Shown: positions 52,171-61,204, numbered from the stretch's first letter. The stretch is DNA of 64,000 nucleotides from an uncultured Candidatus Melainabacteria bacterium (GCA_934717855.1 CAKUZI010000006.1:104421-168420); one strand, 5' to 3'. Numbers and translations: made by a program. Notes: generated from the letters alone by a model not told the origin.

Positions 52171-53133
52171 TCATTTTTCTCTAACAATTCTAAAGCCAAC
52201 ATTTGAATATGTTTGTTGCGGGTTTCGACCTTCTTCTCTGTATTCTGTTCTACAACTCATTCGAGGAGAATCAAATGAACCGCCTTTAATTGCTTTTGTT
52301 GTAGATGTTCTGTTTGTAGAAGTCCATTCCCAAGCATTCCCCCACATATTTATAGCACCAGATGCAGATAGGGTATTTGAATATGAATTAGCAGGCATTA
52401 AACCTTTATTTTCGCCACTATTGAAATCCGCATCTTTTGGCATATGTCCTGCGGCTTGTTCCCATTCTTTTTCCGTTGGAAGTCTATATGTTGCTGAATA
52501 ATCATTTTTAGAAAGCCAATTGCAATAAGCAACAGCATCATAATATGAAATATTAACAACGGGTGATTTGGCTTTATTCATCGGCATTATTCCATTTATC
52601 CAATCTTTTGGGGCTTTTCTGCCTGTTGCTTTAATAAATTTTGCATATTCCTCATTAGTAACTTCAGTATATGCAATAGAAACATTTTGTGCAGCACCTA
52701 GCACAGGTAAAAAACCGTCTTTAGTTTCACGAACACCTGGTTTTAGTCTTGAATCTGTAAATCTGCTTAAAGATTGATTAATACGATTTTCTCTATCTCG
52801 TAGCATTTCGTTTACTATATCTTGCATTTCGTCAATTTTAGATTGGTCTTTAGCAGTACGCTTTAATTCTTCAAGTTTAGCCTTTTTTCGAGCAACAACA
52901 TTATCATAATTAATTGCGATTTGTCTTTTTAAAGCCAATTTGTTCGCTTCTGTAGGGTTTTGACGGTATGCTGCAATTAGACTTTTTGTAACATCATCTA
53001 AAACTGGTCTTTCTTTTTCAACAGTTGTTGAATATTTGAAAGATTTTGCTTGTGGATTGATTTGCATATTTGATGCTTGTGCGTTGCTTGCAACACACAG
53101 CATCAAAACTAAAACAAAAAAAGATTTTTTCAT
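52171..53133 (-). CDS. Exported FGE/SUMF1-domain protein, likely not a formylglycine generator
   Basis: 320 residues with a signal peptide (KSFFVLVLMLCVASNAQA), a coiled-coil region (VARKKAKLEELKRTAKDQSK), then a SUMF1 domain (about 145-320) with PVVNISYYDAVAYCNWLSKN, YRLPTEKEWEQAAGHMP, WGNAWEWTSTN and AIKGGSFDSPRMSCRTEYRE. Formylglycine-generating enzymes need a Cys pair after GGSF; here the first is Ser, so only one Cys remains. A binding or structural role is more likely. It lies 19 bases downstream of the repeat-protein gene at 53153. Confidence 0.85.
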   Translation of the reverse strand: MKKSFFVLVLMLCVASNAQASNMQINPQAKSFKYSTTVEKERPVLDDVTKSLIAAYRQNPTEANKLALKRQIAINYDNVVARKKAKLEELKRTAKDQSKIDEMQDIVNEMLRDRENRINQSLSRFTDSRLKPGVRETKDGFLPVLGAAQNVSIAYTEVTNEEYAKFIKATGRKAPKDWINGIMPMNKAKSPVVNISYYDAVAYCNWLSKNDYSATYRLPTEKEWEQAAGHMPKDADFNSGENKGLMPANSYSNTLSASGAINMWGNAWEWTSTNRTSTTKAIKGGSFDSPRMSCRTEYREEGRNPQQTYSNVGFRIVREK

Positions 53134-53152
53134 TAAGATAACACCTCATTAA

Positions 53153-53440
53153 TTATTTTTTAGGGCCATTAACTTGACCGTTTTTTGCACCATTTTTCAA
53201 TCCTTCTTTTAATCCGTTTTTTAACCCATATTTAAGTCCGTCTTTTTGTCCTGATTTTGCACCATATTTTAAACCATCTTTAGCACCAGCCTTGGGCCCA
53301 TTTTTAAGTCCTTGTTTCAAGCCTTCTTTTTGAACTTTTGGTTGAGTCTGAGTTGTTGTTGTGCCATCTGCAAATGTAGGCATTGCTGTAAAAACGGCTA
53401 CAAATAATCCTAAAACTAAAAGAGTTGATACTTTTTTCAT
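53153..53440 (-). CDS. Secreted cationic Gly-Lys tetrapeptide-repeat protein, 95 aa
   Basis: Signal peptide (KKVSTLLVLGLFVAVFTAMPT FA-type) then, from about residue 36, a run of roughly 14 four-residue units GxKx: EGLKQGLKNGPKAGAKDGLK then YGAKSGQKDGLKYGLKNGLK and on to the end. It is strongly basic with no Cys. AGGAAG precedes the ATG. In an operon with the FGE-like gene 19 bases downstream. No known family is recognised; it might be a cell-surface or matrix protein, an antimicrobial, or a ligand of the FGE-like protein. Confidence 0.8.
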   Translation of the reverse strand: MKKVSTLLVLGLFVAVFTAMPTFADGTTTTQTQPKVQKEGLKQGLKNGPKAGAKDGLKYGAKSGQKDGLKYGLKNGLKEGLKNGAKNGQVNGPKK

Positions 53441-53721
53441 TTTTCTTCCTTTCTTTTGCTAAAAGTAATTACATTCTAAGGTTGTATTTATATAACGAAA
53501 AATTCTAGTATGAGTTCATTTTTTTACAATAGTTTACATTTTTTCTTAAATTATCATCATTTATTTTTACAAACATCATGTGTTCTAGTTGTACAAAATA
53601 TGTGTAATAGACTTCAAAAATTTACATTTTGAGGGAAGTGGCAAAAGTTTAGACTTGTTGCGACTTTGAGACTACTTTTAATAAAAACACTTTAACTTCA
53701 CTTTGTCCTGTATTTTTATAA

Positions 53722-53799
53722 TTGTATCAATTAAAAATTTTTTGAAAAACTAAAATTCTCAAAATGAACTTTGCCGAAATAATCATTCTAACCGTTCAA
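53722..53799. mobile_element. Mu-like element end remnant, copy 2
   Basis: TTGTATCAATTAAAAATTTT onward to CCGAAATAATCA matches 51447-51511 in the same orientation, and the 23-base unit at 53777-53799 is identical to 51579-51601. The gap from 53441 to 53992 contains further short relatives (CCCAAAATAATCGCACCATC at 53884) but no gene. Confidence 0.6.
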
Positions 53800-53992
53800 C
53801 CTAAAAATGTTTAATTTGACCGTTTTGCTGTACGGATAGATTAATTATTTCCTATCCCTCAAATGCCCTTATAATGCCATTTGCCCAAAATAATCGCACC
53901 ATCTGTCATAAGCAAACCACTCGATAAAATACAATTAACTAGCCTAAACAAATACCAAAATGGAATGTTTTTGGAACGTTTTTTATTGCATC

Positions 53993-54019
53993 AAAAAAGA
54001 GGGTGTCTGAAACCCTCTT
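53993..54019 (-). terminator. Rho-independent terminator of tRNA-Asp
   Basis: On the minus strand AAGAGGGT pairs with ACCCTCTT around TTCAGAC, followed by T6. It lies immediately after the tRNA 3' end. Confidence 0.88.
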
Positions 54020-54023
54020 ATAA

Positions 54024-54101
54024 TGGCGGGAACGACGAGGCTCGAACTCGCGACCTCATGCGTGACAGGCATGCGCTCTAACCAAACTGAGCTACGCTCC
54101 C
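54024..54101 (-). tRNA. tRNA-Asp (GTC anticodon)
   Basis: Minus strand begins GGGAGCGTAGCTCAGTTTGG and ends CGTTCCCGCCA with CCA encoded. The anticodon arm CATGC-CTGTCAC-GCATG gives anticodon GTC. The T-arm (CGCGAGTTCGAGCCTCG-type) and D-arm fold normally. Confidence 0.95.
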
Positions 54102-54132
54102 ATATTCTGTTGTCAGTCTTTCGACAAGATTT

Positions 54133-54161
54133 ATTATAATATGCTAAATTTTTTTTTGCAA
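54133..54161 (-). promoter_or_regulatory. Promoter of tRNA-Asp
   Basis: On the minus strand TTGCAA, a 17-base spacer and a perfect TATAAT, with the expected start about 25 bases before the tRNA 5' end. Confidence 0.75.
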
Positions 54162-54235
54162 GAGGATTTTTTATAAAAAATGTAAACATTTGTAATTTTG
54201 ATATCAATTATCTTTTTTACAAGTTTTTTATCAGT

Positions 54236-54997
54236 ATGAATAATTTAAATTTCTCTCAAAATTCTCCATCTTTTACTGCTCGTTCACCTCAAATTAAGGA
54301 TGCTCAGTGGGTTGCAAGGACTGTTCGGTCTTTTCCGCACATTTCAACTACTCGAATAAGCGCACCTATGTGGAATTTACAAGAACAAAATCTTAATTTA
54401 TATGATAGGTTTATGAACAAAAAATCATTTGAGGTGTTGGTTCCTCGAAATGAACAAGAATTTAAAATGATAAATTTGTTTGCTTGGCAAAAAAAAATAA
54501 TTAAGAGACTTGCAAGTGCTCGTAGAGAATGGGGAGTCGGTAGAAAAGATGATTTTCGTAGAGTTGGAAATATTCTCGGACAGTTGAAGTATGATAAAAT
54601 AGGAAATTGCGGTGAAGATGCGTTTTTATCTGCGGCAATTGTTAAAATGAATGGCGTTGAAAATGTTTGTACGGCAAAAATAAATATTGATGATGCTCAA
54701 GTTGATCATGTTGTTTGTGTCTTTAACCCGGATGGTTCAAAGTTTGATGGAAAAGTAAAAAAAGATACTATTATTATTGACTCTTGGATTAATGAAGCAG
54801 ATTTTGCTTCTAATATGTTTATAAAATATAAAAATTTGTGCAAAAAATTCTTTTTTAATTTAAAACCACAATCCAAAATTAGTTTTAGGGACATAAAGCC
54901 TATAGAGTTGTCTGGTAGTGAGCAGTTGGTTTTATCTATGAAATATGAAAAACTTCATTACCCATCTTCAACAAGAGAATTTATGCAAAAAAAATGA
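54236..54997 (+). CDS. Predicted C-H-D cysteine-protease-like protein, effector candidate, 253 aa
   Basis: No known family is named. Catalytic-type residues appear in papain/transglutaminase order: KIGNCGEDAFLSAA (Cys125), AQVDHVVCVFNPDG (His158) and TIIIDSWINEADF (Asp182). GNCGE...H...DxW is a pattern seen in transglutaminase-like toxin and effector proteases. The N-terminus MNNLNFSQNSPSFTARSPQI looks disordered and could be a type III-style or other signal; there is no Sec signal peptide. The start at 54236 has no strong ribosome-binding site. Activity and export are inference. Confidence 0.65.
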   Translation: MNNLNFSQNSPSFTARSPQIKDAQWVARTVRSFPHISTTRISAPMWNLQEQNLNLYDRFMNKKSFEVLVPRNEQEFKMINLFAWQKKIIKRLASARREWGVGRKDDFRRVGNILGQLKYDKIGNCGEDAFLSAAIVKMNGVENVCTAKINIDDAQVDHVVCVFNPDGSKFDGKVKKDTIIIDSWINEADFASNMFIKYKNLCKKFFFNLKPQSKISFRDIKPIELSGSEQLVLSMKYEKLHYPSSTREFMQKK

Positions 54998-55024
54998 GCC
55001 CCTTAGTGAAGCTCATTTTTTTAT
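54987..55024. terminator. Rho-independent terminator, probably bidirectional
   Basis: AAAAATGAGC with GCTCATTTTT around CCCTTAGTGAA, overlapping the stop codon at 54995 and lying 15 bases from the end of the convergent GH57 gene. Confidence 0.85.
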
Positions 55025-55038
55025 TGTAAGTTTTTCTT

Positions 55039-56757
55039 TTACTTGTATAATGGTGCAAGTTTTGCGGATTGCTGAGGGATAACACCTTCTTCAATTGTTT
55101 GATATACTCTATAATCAATTGTTGGGAAGCAGTTATCAATGCTTTCGATTTCACTTAATTTTGCTTCGTCGATATTACCGCTTTCAATCATATCGCAAAT
55201 TGTTTCAAATCTTTCAACATGTTCTCTAAATCTATCTGTAGCGTAGTCTTTAGCTTGCCATGTTGTAATTAGGAACGGCCAATCTGAACTTTGTAATAAC
55301 AAGTTTTCGCGAGCCATTTGTTGCAAAGCTCTTAATAACAATTTGTCTTCAGGTATTTCAGAATATTTGTCTGCAATTGCACAAATTCTTTTTTCGCAAG
55401 CATGGATAATTGGCCACATCCATTCTGTCAAATGGTTATTCCATACATAGAAGTGTCCACCTTGCCCCCATGAGCTTTCAGGGATTTGAATAGCTTCTTT
55501 AGGAGGATGAGAATGAACGTACTCACCTGCTGTCATTCTTTCAACTTCCGGCAAGTATGCGTTGAATTTTTTGATTACTTGTTTAATAAATTCAACACCC
55601 TCAAACCACCAGTGTCCGAATAATTCAGTATCGAATGAAACCATTACCAAGCCTTCTTTACCTGTAGCCTTTTTGTAATCGTTAAGCATATGATAAATTA
55701 AAGTTGTGTAGTGGTCAGAGTTTTCATTGATTTTATTTAATGCTAGTACTGGGTCGTAAAGCATTTTATCGCCTAAATCTGTTTTAGAAGATGTTATTCT
55801 CCAGTAGTGCATACCTGAGTTTGCATCTTTTCTATGGAATTCTCTATATACACCATCCCCAGGGTAGCCGTCTGCTGCTGACCAAACTTGATAACCGGCT
55901 CTTTCGTTTCTTCCCATTACAGCGACTTGAGCATCCGGTAACCAGTAAGCAGAATATGTATCGTAACCTGTTGCCGGTCTGTCTGGAAGCGGAATGTATT
56001 CAATATTTCCGTAAACACCAATTACACGTCTGTTTCCAATAGAGTTCCCACCCTCGATTACGTGTGATTCTGTAAAGAAGTATTCAATATCGTTGTTTTG
56101 AAGAGTAACTTCAATTGCCGGTCTCCAATGTTTTTTGCCGTCTTTGCCAACGTATTCATAACCTTGTCTATAAGCACATTCTGGAAGCCAACATCCGCAA
56201 GCTTTTTTGCCAAATAATCTTTTTGTAGTATCAGAACCAACTTTAAATTGTGCATTCAAGTTGCTATCTGTAGCTAGCAATGGAGAAAATCCGTGAGTAG
56301 CTCCGGATGTTGTGATTTCAATACAACCTAAATCTTGGAATTTTTTGAACTGAGCAATTAAATCCATGCCATATTTATTAACAAATGCGTCTTTGGTATT
56401 TGAAAACCAGTCAAAATAGTATTTTGCCAAGTATTTTAAGTGCTGAGAGTGAGGCACTTCCGGATCAGGGTATCTATCCAAATCTTTAGCTACCTGAGCA
56501 ATTCTTGAGTCTAAATATTTCACAAATCCTTCTTTAAGGTGTTGGTCGTTTAATTGCTCTGCAAGAATTGGGGTAATACCCACTGTTAGCTTAGCCTTGA
56601 TGCCTTCGTCGTATAATTCAGAAATAGCATTCAATAAAGGAATGTAAGTTTCTGCCATACATTCATATAGGTTCTCTTCCCCGAAAGGCCACATCCCGGC
56701 TTTTCTGTAATAAGGAAGATGGCTGTGTAACATAAATACGAATTGTCCTACTGACAT
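55039..56757 (-). CDS. GH57 glycoside hydrolase, probable 1,4-alpha-glucan branching enzyme
   Basis: About 572 residues. GQFVFMLHSHLPYYRKAGMW opens the GH57 barrel; CLE-type nucleophile regions lie in GCWLPECAYRQGYEY, and the acid region in MVSFDTELFGHWWFEGVEFI. The C-terminal DUF1957 helical domain (LLQSSDWPFLITTWQAKDYA) is typical of GH57 branching enzymes of glycogen synthesis. The ATG at 56757 has GGAGG 6 bases upstream and is preferred over 56769. It implies glycogen storage. Confidence 0.9.
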   Translation of the reverse strand: MSVGQFVFMLHSHLPYYRKAGMWPFGEENLYECMAETYIPLLNAISELYDEGIKAKLTVGITPILAEQLNDQHLKEGFVKYLDSRIAQVAKDLDRYPDPEVPHSQHLKYLAKYYFDWFSNTKDAFVNKYGMDLIAQFKKFQDLGCIEITTSGATHGFSPLLATDSNLNAQFKVGSDTTKRLFGKKACGCWLPECAYRQGYEYVGKDGKKHWRPAIEVTLQNNDIEYFFTESHVIEGGNSIGNRRVIGVYGNIEYIPLPDRPATGYDTYSAYWLPDAQVAVMGRNERAGYQVWSAADGYPGDGVYREFHRKDANSGMHYWRITSSKTDLGDKMLYDPVLALNKINENSDHYTTLIYHMLNDYKKATGKEGLVMVSFDTELFGHWWFEGVEFIKQVIKKFNAYLPEVERMTAGEYVHSHPPKEAIQIPESSWGQGGHFYVWNNHLTEWMWPIIHACEKRICAIADKYSEIPEDKLLLRALQQMARENLLLQSSDWPFLITTWQAKDYATDRFREHVERFETICDMIESGNIDEAKLSEIESIDNCFPTIDYRVYQTIEEGVIPQQSAKLAPLYK

Positions 56758-57064
56758 TTGTGCCTCCATATCTTATTTAAACGAATTATTATATAACTAT
56801 AATTCTTACTTATATAAAATTTATACCACAAATGTCTAAAAAAAATAATACTTTAGAACTAATTCTTGTGTGTAATTGTTACAAATATTAACAGTAAAAA
56901 ATACAATATGCTATGAATGTAACAATAGCCTGAAATTTTGTTTTCATATAATTTAATACATGACTTGCAAATAAAAATTTTTTTATTTAATATGAATATA
57001 CTCACATCCTCAAATGTGTTCGGTCTCATTAACCGGACGTAAGAGTAAAGAAAGGCAAAATAAA

Positions 57065-57331
57065 ATGGCAAATATTAAATCTGCTAAAAAAAGAGTATTA
57101 GTTGCAGAAAGAAACAGATTGAGAAACCAAGCGTTCAGAACATCAATCAAAACTGCAGTTAAGAAAGTATTAGAACTTGCAAAAGCTGAAGATAAAGATG
57201 CTTTAAATACAGCATTATCAAAAGCATACCAACTTTGTGACAAAGCTGTTTCAAAAGGGATCTTACACAAAAATACAGCAGCAAGAAAAAAATCTAGATT
57301 AACTAAAGCTGTAAACAAATTGCAAGCTTAA
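57065..57331 (+). CDS. rpsT: 30S ribosomal protein S20
   Basis: 88 residues: MANIKSAKKRVLVAERNRLR and KNTAARKKSRLTKAVNKL are the S20 signature. GAAAGG precedes the ATG. A terminator follows. Confidence 0.97.
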   Translation: MANIKSAKKRVLVAERNRLRNQAFRTSIKTAVKKVLELAKAEDKDALNTALSKAYQLCDKAVSKGILHKNTAARKKSRLTKAVNKLQA

Positions 57332-57350
57332 TAGTTATTTGCTAAAGAGT

Positions 57351-57392
57351 AAAAAGATCTGTGATTTTATTTGAAATTACAGATCTTTTTTA
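57351..57392 (+). terminator. Rho-independent terminator of rpsT
   Basis: AAAAAGATCTGTGATTT pairs with AAATTACAGATCTTTTT (one G-T pair), loop TATTTG, ending in T-run. Confidence 0.92.
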
Positions 57393-57483
57393 TTTTTGTT
57401 TTTGGTGTGTGGGTGGAATAAACAATTATTAATAATTGTTTATATATGTTGCAGAAATTATAAAAAAATGGTAAAATAAAAGT

Positions 57484-58113
57484 ATGGTTTCTGTAGCTCT
57501 TTTAATATTTATAATAGTATTGACGTTTTCGTTTGTAATTTATTTGTTCTGTAAAAGATTAATATACAAGCTAAATAAGCGTGTTTTACCTAGAAATTTG
57601 GCGGTTATAAAAAATGGAAAATATTTGAAAGACTTTGATAATCTTGATGAAGAGACAAAGCGTGAAAAAATAATTTTACCGTTTTTTCAGGTGTTGGGCT
57701 ACAATACTTACGATATGAGGGAATTCCGGATTTTTTCAAAAAGACAAAGTTTTTTACCTGATTATACTACCAAAAAATGGGATAATAGTCGTTTGAGTAA
57801 GCGCTCAATGTATATAAAGTATGAAGATTTCTCAGAAAATTCTGTTGATTTGATAAATAAAACTTATAATGATGATAGAATTCAAGGTGTAAACATTGAT
57901 GAGTTGATGGATAAAACCTACTTTTGGGGCGAATGTTATGTTTTGACCAATGGTTATTTGTATCTGTTTTTTGATAAGAAATATGTATTTGGCTCTAAAA
58001 AATTCAAATTTTGTTTTAACTTGAAAAATTACACAAAATCGGATGTTGCAAAATTGGCTTATTATACAAAGCAATATATGTTTTTACAAGTAGAAGATGT
58101 ATACAGAGCGTAA
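57484..58113 (+). CDS. Membrane-anchored protein with HsdR_N-like region, 209 aa
   Basis: MVSVALLIFIIVLTFSFVIY is a single N-terminal membrane span. Then EETKREKIILPFFQVLGYNT YDMREFR recalls the first helix-strand of type I restriction R-subunit N-terminal domains (LPFFxALGYD). The usual D...ExK active site does not follow in recognisable form; instead there is a Tyr/Asp/Lys-rich domain (SMYIKYEDFSEN, GECYVLTNGYLYLFFDKKYV). Function unknown; an inactive nuclease-like fold at the membrane is one reading. The ribosome-binding site is weak. Confidence 0.65.
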   Translation: MVSVALLIFIIVLTFSFVIYLFCKRLIYKLNKRVLPRNLAVIKNGKYLKDFDNLDEETKREKIILPFFQVLGYNTYDMREFRIFSKRQSFLPDYTTKKWDNSRLSKRSMYIKYEDFSENSVDLINKTYNDDRIQGVNIDELMDKTYFWGECYVLTNGYLYLFFDKKYVFGSKKFKFCFNLKNYTKSDVAKLAYYTKQYMFLQVEDVYRA

Positions 58114-58208
58114 ATTTTTTATTTATTATTCTGATTAATATTATGTAAAGATAATGGTAATTAAATTTTTATCAAGTATAATTATTTTATTATATAGGAA
58201 AGATGATT

Positions 58209-59003
58209 ATGCAAGATAATTTAGAGAGAAAACAAATAAAAAATATCGATTTTAATATCGATTTGGCGCAAAGTTTTGGTATTTATAAGAATAATGCAGA
58301 GTTTGATTTGTTGGATTATGCTAGTTCTGTCAATATTTCATGCGGATTTCATGCTGGTGATCCGTTGACTATTCGTAATGCTTTATTGAAAGCAAAAGAA
58401 AAAAATGTTGTTGTGGGCGCTCATATCGGGTTTGATGATATTCAAGGGTTTGGGTATCGAGATATGGATTTGGATGCTGATGAAATTGAGGCTTTGGTTG
58501 TTTATCAAGTTGGAGTGCTAATGTCGTTTGCAAAGTCTATGAATATGGAAATTGAACATGTTAGACCTCACGGCGCTATGTATAAAAAATGTGCAGAAGA
58601 CTTTTCATTTGCATGTTCAGTTGCAAAAGCTATTAAAAAATGTTCAGAGTGGCTTGTTTATTATGGTGCTACCGGTGAAATTACAGAAAAAACAGGTGAA
58701 TTGATAAATATTCCGGTTGCTCATGAAATTTGCTTAGAAAAAATGTATAATGTTGACGGAACAGTTAATACTGTTGCAAAAGATAATGAAAACACTGATA
58801 TTGAAATTCAGAGGTTAAAACAACTTTTAGCAACTTCTCAAGTTTCAAATGTTGAGGGTGGAAAAACTATTGTAAAAGCTGATACAATTCACTTTACAAA
58901 TAGGTTGTCAAATTCATTAGAATTGATAAAACAGGCTCACAGGGTGATTACGCCGGTTCCGGTTAATTACAAAAATGCGTGTTTGTCAGGTTGGGTAGAA
59001 TAG
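58209..59003 (+). CDS. pxpA: LamB/YcsF family, 5-oxoprolinase subunit A
   Basis: 264 residues. FNIDLAQSFGIYKNNAEFDL, VNISCGFHAGDPLTIRNALL, GAHIGFDDIQGFGYRDMDL and HVRPHGAMYKKC are the PxpA signature. It splits ATP-dependently 5-oxoproline to glutamate together with PxpB and PxpC. The ATG at 58209 has AGGAAAG 6 bases upstream; 58203 is also possible. No pxpB or pxpC is seen nearby. Confidence 0.92.
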   Translation: MQDNLERKQIKNIDFNIDLAQSFGIYKNNAEFDLLDYASSVNISCGFHAGDPLTIRNALLKAKEKNVVVGAHIGFDDIQGFGYRDMDLDADEIEALVVYQVGVLMSFAKSMNMEIEHVRPHGAMYKKCAEDFSFACSVAKAIKKCSEWLVYYGATGEITEKTGELINIPVAHEICLEKMYNVDGTVNTVAKDNENTDIEIQRLKQLLATSQVSNVEGGKTIVKADTIHFTNRLSNSLELIKQAHRVITPVPVNYKNACLSGWVE

Positions 59004-59016
59004 AAGAAGGTATATT

Positions 59017-60372
59017 GTGATAAAAAATATTAGAAAAAATGTTAAATTGCCGGAAGATGTAATGTGGTTAATGCCAGGGTTGCAGGTAAAAAGATGGTTT
59101 GCACTTATTTTCTTAGGTGCAGTTTTAATGACATTGGGTGTGTTAATTTTATTTGATATTAAACCCGTTTTTTATACAATGGAATTTATTAGAAAAGTCG
59201 CTCAAAACCTTTCTACTGAATGGTTGGCATTCGCTGTTGTAATGTTTGGAGCAGGTGTTTTCTTTAAAGGATGGCAAAAAACAAATTTATCAATGATGGA
59301 TGGTGGAACAAATCATGCCTTATTGGAAACATTATATAGAAGAAGAAAATTAAACAGAGGGCCAAAAGTTGTTGCTGTTGGTGGCGGAACAGGGCTTTCA
59401 ATGTTATTAAGAGGTATAAAAAATATTACAAATAACGTTACAGCTGTTGTTACTGTTGGTGATGATGGCGGTAGTTCAGGCAGATTACGTGAAGAAATGG
59501 GAGTTTTGCCTCCTGGAGATATCCGTAATTGTATAGCTGCGTTGGCAGATGATGAAGATTTGGTTACAAAATTGTTTCAATATAGATTTAAAACAGGTGA
59601 AGGTCTTGAGGGACACAGTTTTGGTAATTTGTTTTTGACTGCGCTTTGTTCAATTACCGGTGATATGTATAGAGCAGTAAAAGAATCTTCAAATGTTTTA
59701 TCAATTAGAGGAAGAGTTTTGCCGTCAACACTTGATGATATGAAACTTGTTGCTGAAATGGAAGATGGTAGAATAATTCACGGAGAATCTAATATTCCGG
59801 AAGCTCATGGAAAGATTAAAAGATTATTTACCGATCCTCAAAATTGTCATGCTTTGCCGGATGTAATTGAAGCAATTCGCGATGCAGAGTTGATTATTCT
59901 CGGACCTGGAAGTTTGTATACAAGTGTAACACCAAACTTATTGATTAAAGAAATTGCTCATGAAATTGCTGTTTCAAAAGCGAAGAAAATTTATGTATGT
60001 AATATTATGACGCAACCTGGAGAAACAGATGGTTACAGTGTTACAGATCATGTTAATGCATTAATTAAACATGCTGGAAGTAAAAAAATTATTGATGCAG
60101 TTTTGGTTAACGATTTTATGCCGTCTAATTTAGCTAAAAAATATCAATTATCAGGTTCTTATCCTGTTAAGTTAGATTTAGATAATTTGAAAAAAATGGG
60201 TGTAAAGTTAGTTTCCAGAAAGTTAATTCAAGATAACAAAGAAGGACTTGTTCGTCACAGCTCAAACCGTGTAGCAAGAGCAATTTATTACTGGTTTAGA
60301 AAAGAGCAAAAAGGACAACATGTAAAAAATACAATTGAAAAAGTCGAAGACAAACAAGGTTGTGCAGTGTAA
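59017..60372 (+). CDS. yvcK: Gluconeogenesis factor YvcK/CofD-like protein
   Basis: 451 residues starting with GTG. An N-terminal extension has one or two membrane segments (FALIFLGAVLMTLGVLILFD; WLAFAVVMFGAGVFFKGW). The YvcK domain has VVAVGGGTGLSMLLRGIKNI, VVTVGDDGGSSGRLREEMG and NLFLTALCSITGDMYRAVKE. In other bacteria it supports cell-wall precursor supply and growth on gluconeogenic carbon. The stop overlaps the panB start by one base. The membrane-tethered version is typical of cyanobacteria-like forms. Confidence 0.93.
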   Translation: MIKNIRKNVKLPEDVMWLMPGLQVKRWFALIFLGAVLMTLGVLILFDIKPVFYTMEFIRKVAQNLSTEWLAFAVVMFGAGVFFKGWQKTNLSMMDGGTNHALLETLYRRRKLNRGPKVVAVGGGTGLSMLLRGIKNITNNVTAVVTVGDDGGSSGRLREEMGVLPPGDIRNCIAALADDEDLVTKLFQYRFKTGEGLEGHSFGNLFLTALCSITGDMYRAVKESSNVLSIRGRVLPSTLDDMKLVAEMEDGRIIHGESNIPEAHGKIKRLFTDPQNCHALPDVIEAIRDAELIILGPGSLYTSVTPNLLIKEIAHEIAVSKAKKIYVCNIMTQPGETDGYSVTDHVNALIKHAGSKKIIDAVLVNDFMPSNLAKKYQLSGSYPVKLDLDNLKKMGVKLVSRKLIQDNKEGLVRHSSNRVARAIYYWFRKEQKGQHVKNTIEKVEDKQGCAV

Positions 60373-61172
60373 TGGTAAAGAAAATTACAGTAAATACAAT
60401 TAAAAAATATAAAGAAGAGGGACAGAAATTTTCTGTCCTTACTGCTTATGATTACTCAACTGCTAAATACATTGATGAGGCGGGAGTTGATATCGTTTTA
60501 ATCGGTGATAGCCTAGCAATGGTCGCGTTGGGATACGAGACAACGCATAGTATTGGAGTTGAGGAGATGAGTATATTTACGAAAGCCGTTGCAAAAGGTG
60601 TTTTGCATGCGATGGTAATTACGGATATGCCGTTTTTAAGTTATCACACTGATATTCCGACAGCTATAAAAAATTGCGGTCAAATGATTAGGTTAGGAGC
60701 GAATGCTGTAAAAATTGAAGGGTTTAGCGATTATATCTTAGATGTAATTAAGCGCCTTGTAGAAACGGGAATTCCGGTTGTGGGACATTTAGGTTTTACG
60801 CCTCAATTTTTGAATACTCTTGGAGGTTACAAAATTCAAGGAAAAACACAAGAGGCAAAAGAAGGAATTTTGAAACAGGCGAAAGAGTTGGAAAAAGCCG
60901 GAGTATTTTCAATTGTGTTAGAGATGGTTCCTCAAGAAACTGCAAAATATATTACAGAAAATATTTCAGTTCCGACAATTTCATGCGGAGCCGGTAAGTA
61001 TTGTGATGCGCAAGTTTTGGTGTCAGATGATGTGTTTGGAAAATTTTCTGAATTTAAACCTAAATTTGCAAGAAAATATGGCAATATGAAAGAATTGATT
61101 TATGATTGTGCTAAAAAATATAATGACGATGTAAAAAACGGGCGTTTCCCGTCAGATGAAGAGGCTTTTTAA
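60372..61172 (+). CDS. panB: Ketopantoate hydroxymethyltransferase
   Basis: Makes ketopantoate in pantothenate/CoA synthesis; 266 residues. FSVLTAYDYSTAKYIDEAGV, DIVLIGDSLAMVALGYETTH, VVGHLGFTPQ and the Mg-site ETTHSI are typical. ATG at 60372 overlaps the yvcK stop (TAATG), and panC follows 32 bases later. panD is not in this cluster. Confidence 0.95.
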   Translation: MVKKITVNTIKKYKEEGQKFSVLTAYDYSTAKYIDEAGVDIVLIGDSLAMVALGYETTHSIGVEEMSIFTKAVAKGVLHAMVITDMPFLSYHTDIPTAIKNCGQMIRLGANAVKIEGFSDYILDVIKRLVETGIPVVGHLGFTPQFLNTLGGYKIQGKTQEAKEGILKQAKELEKAGVFSIVLEMVPQETAKYITENISVPTISCGAGKYCDAQVLVSDDVFGKFSEFKPKFARKYGNMKELIYDCAKKYNDDVKNGRFPSDEEAF

Positions 61173-61204
61173 AAACAATCAAAATAGTGAAAGAGAGAGA
61201 GATT

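Noticed and set aside
53153..53440. CRISPR-like or tandem DNA repeat
   Set aside because: The short periodicity comes from GxKx codons in a coding gene with signal peptide and ribosome-binding site; no spacers.
53881..54081. Plus-strand ORF over the tRNA-Asp region
   Set aside because: It overlaps the tRNA and its terminator in antisense and has no ribosome-binding site.
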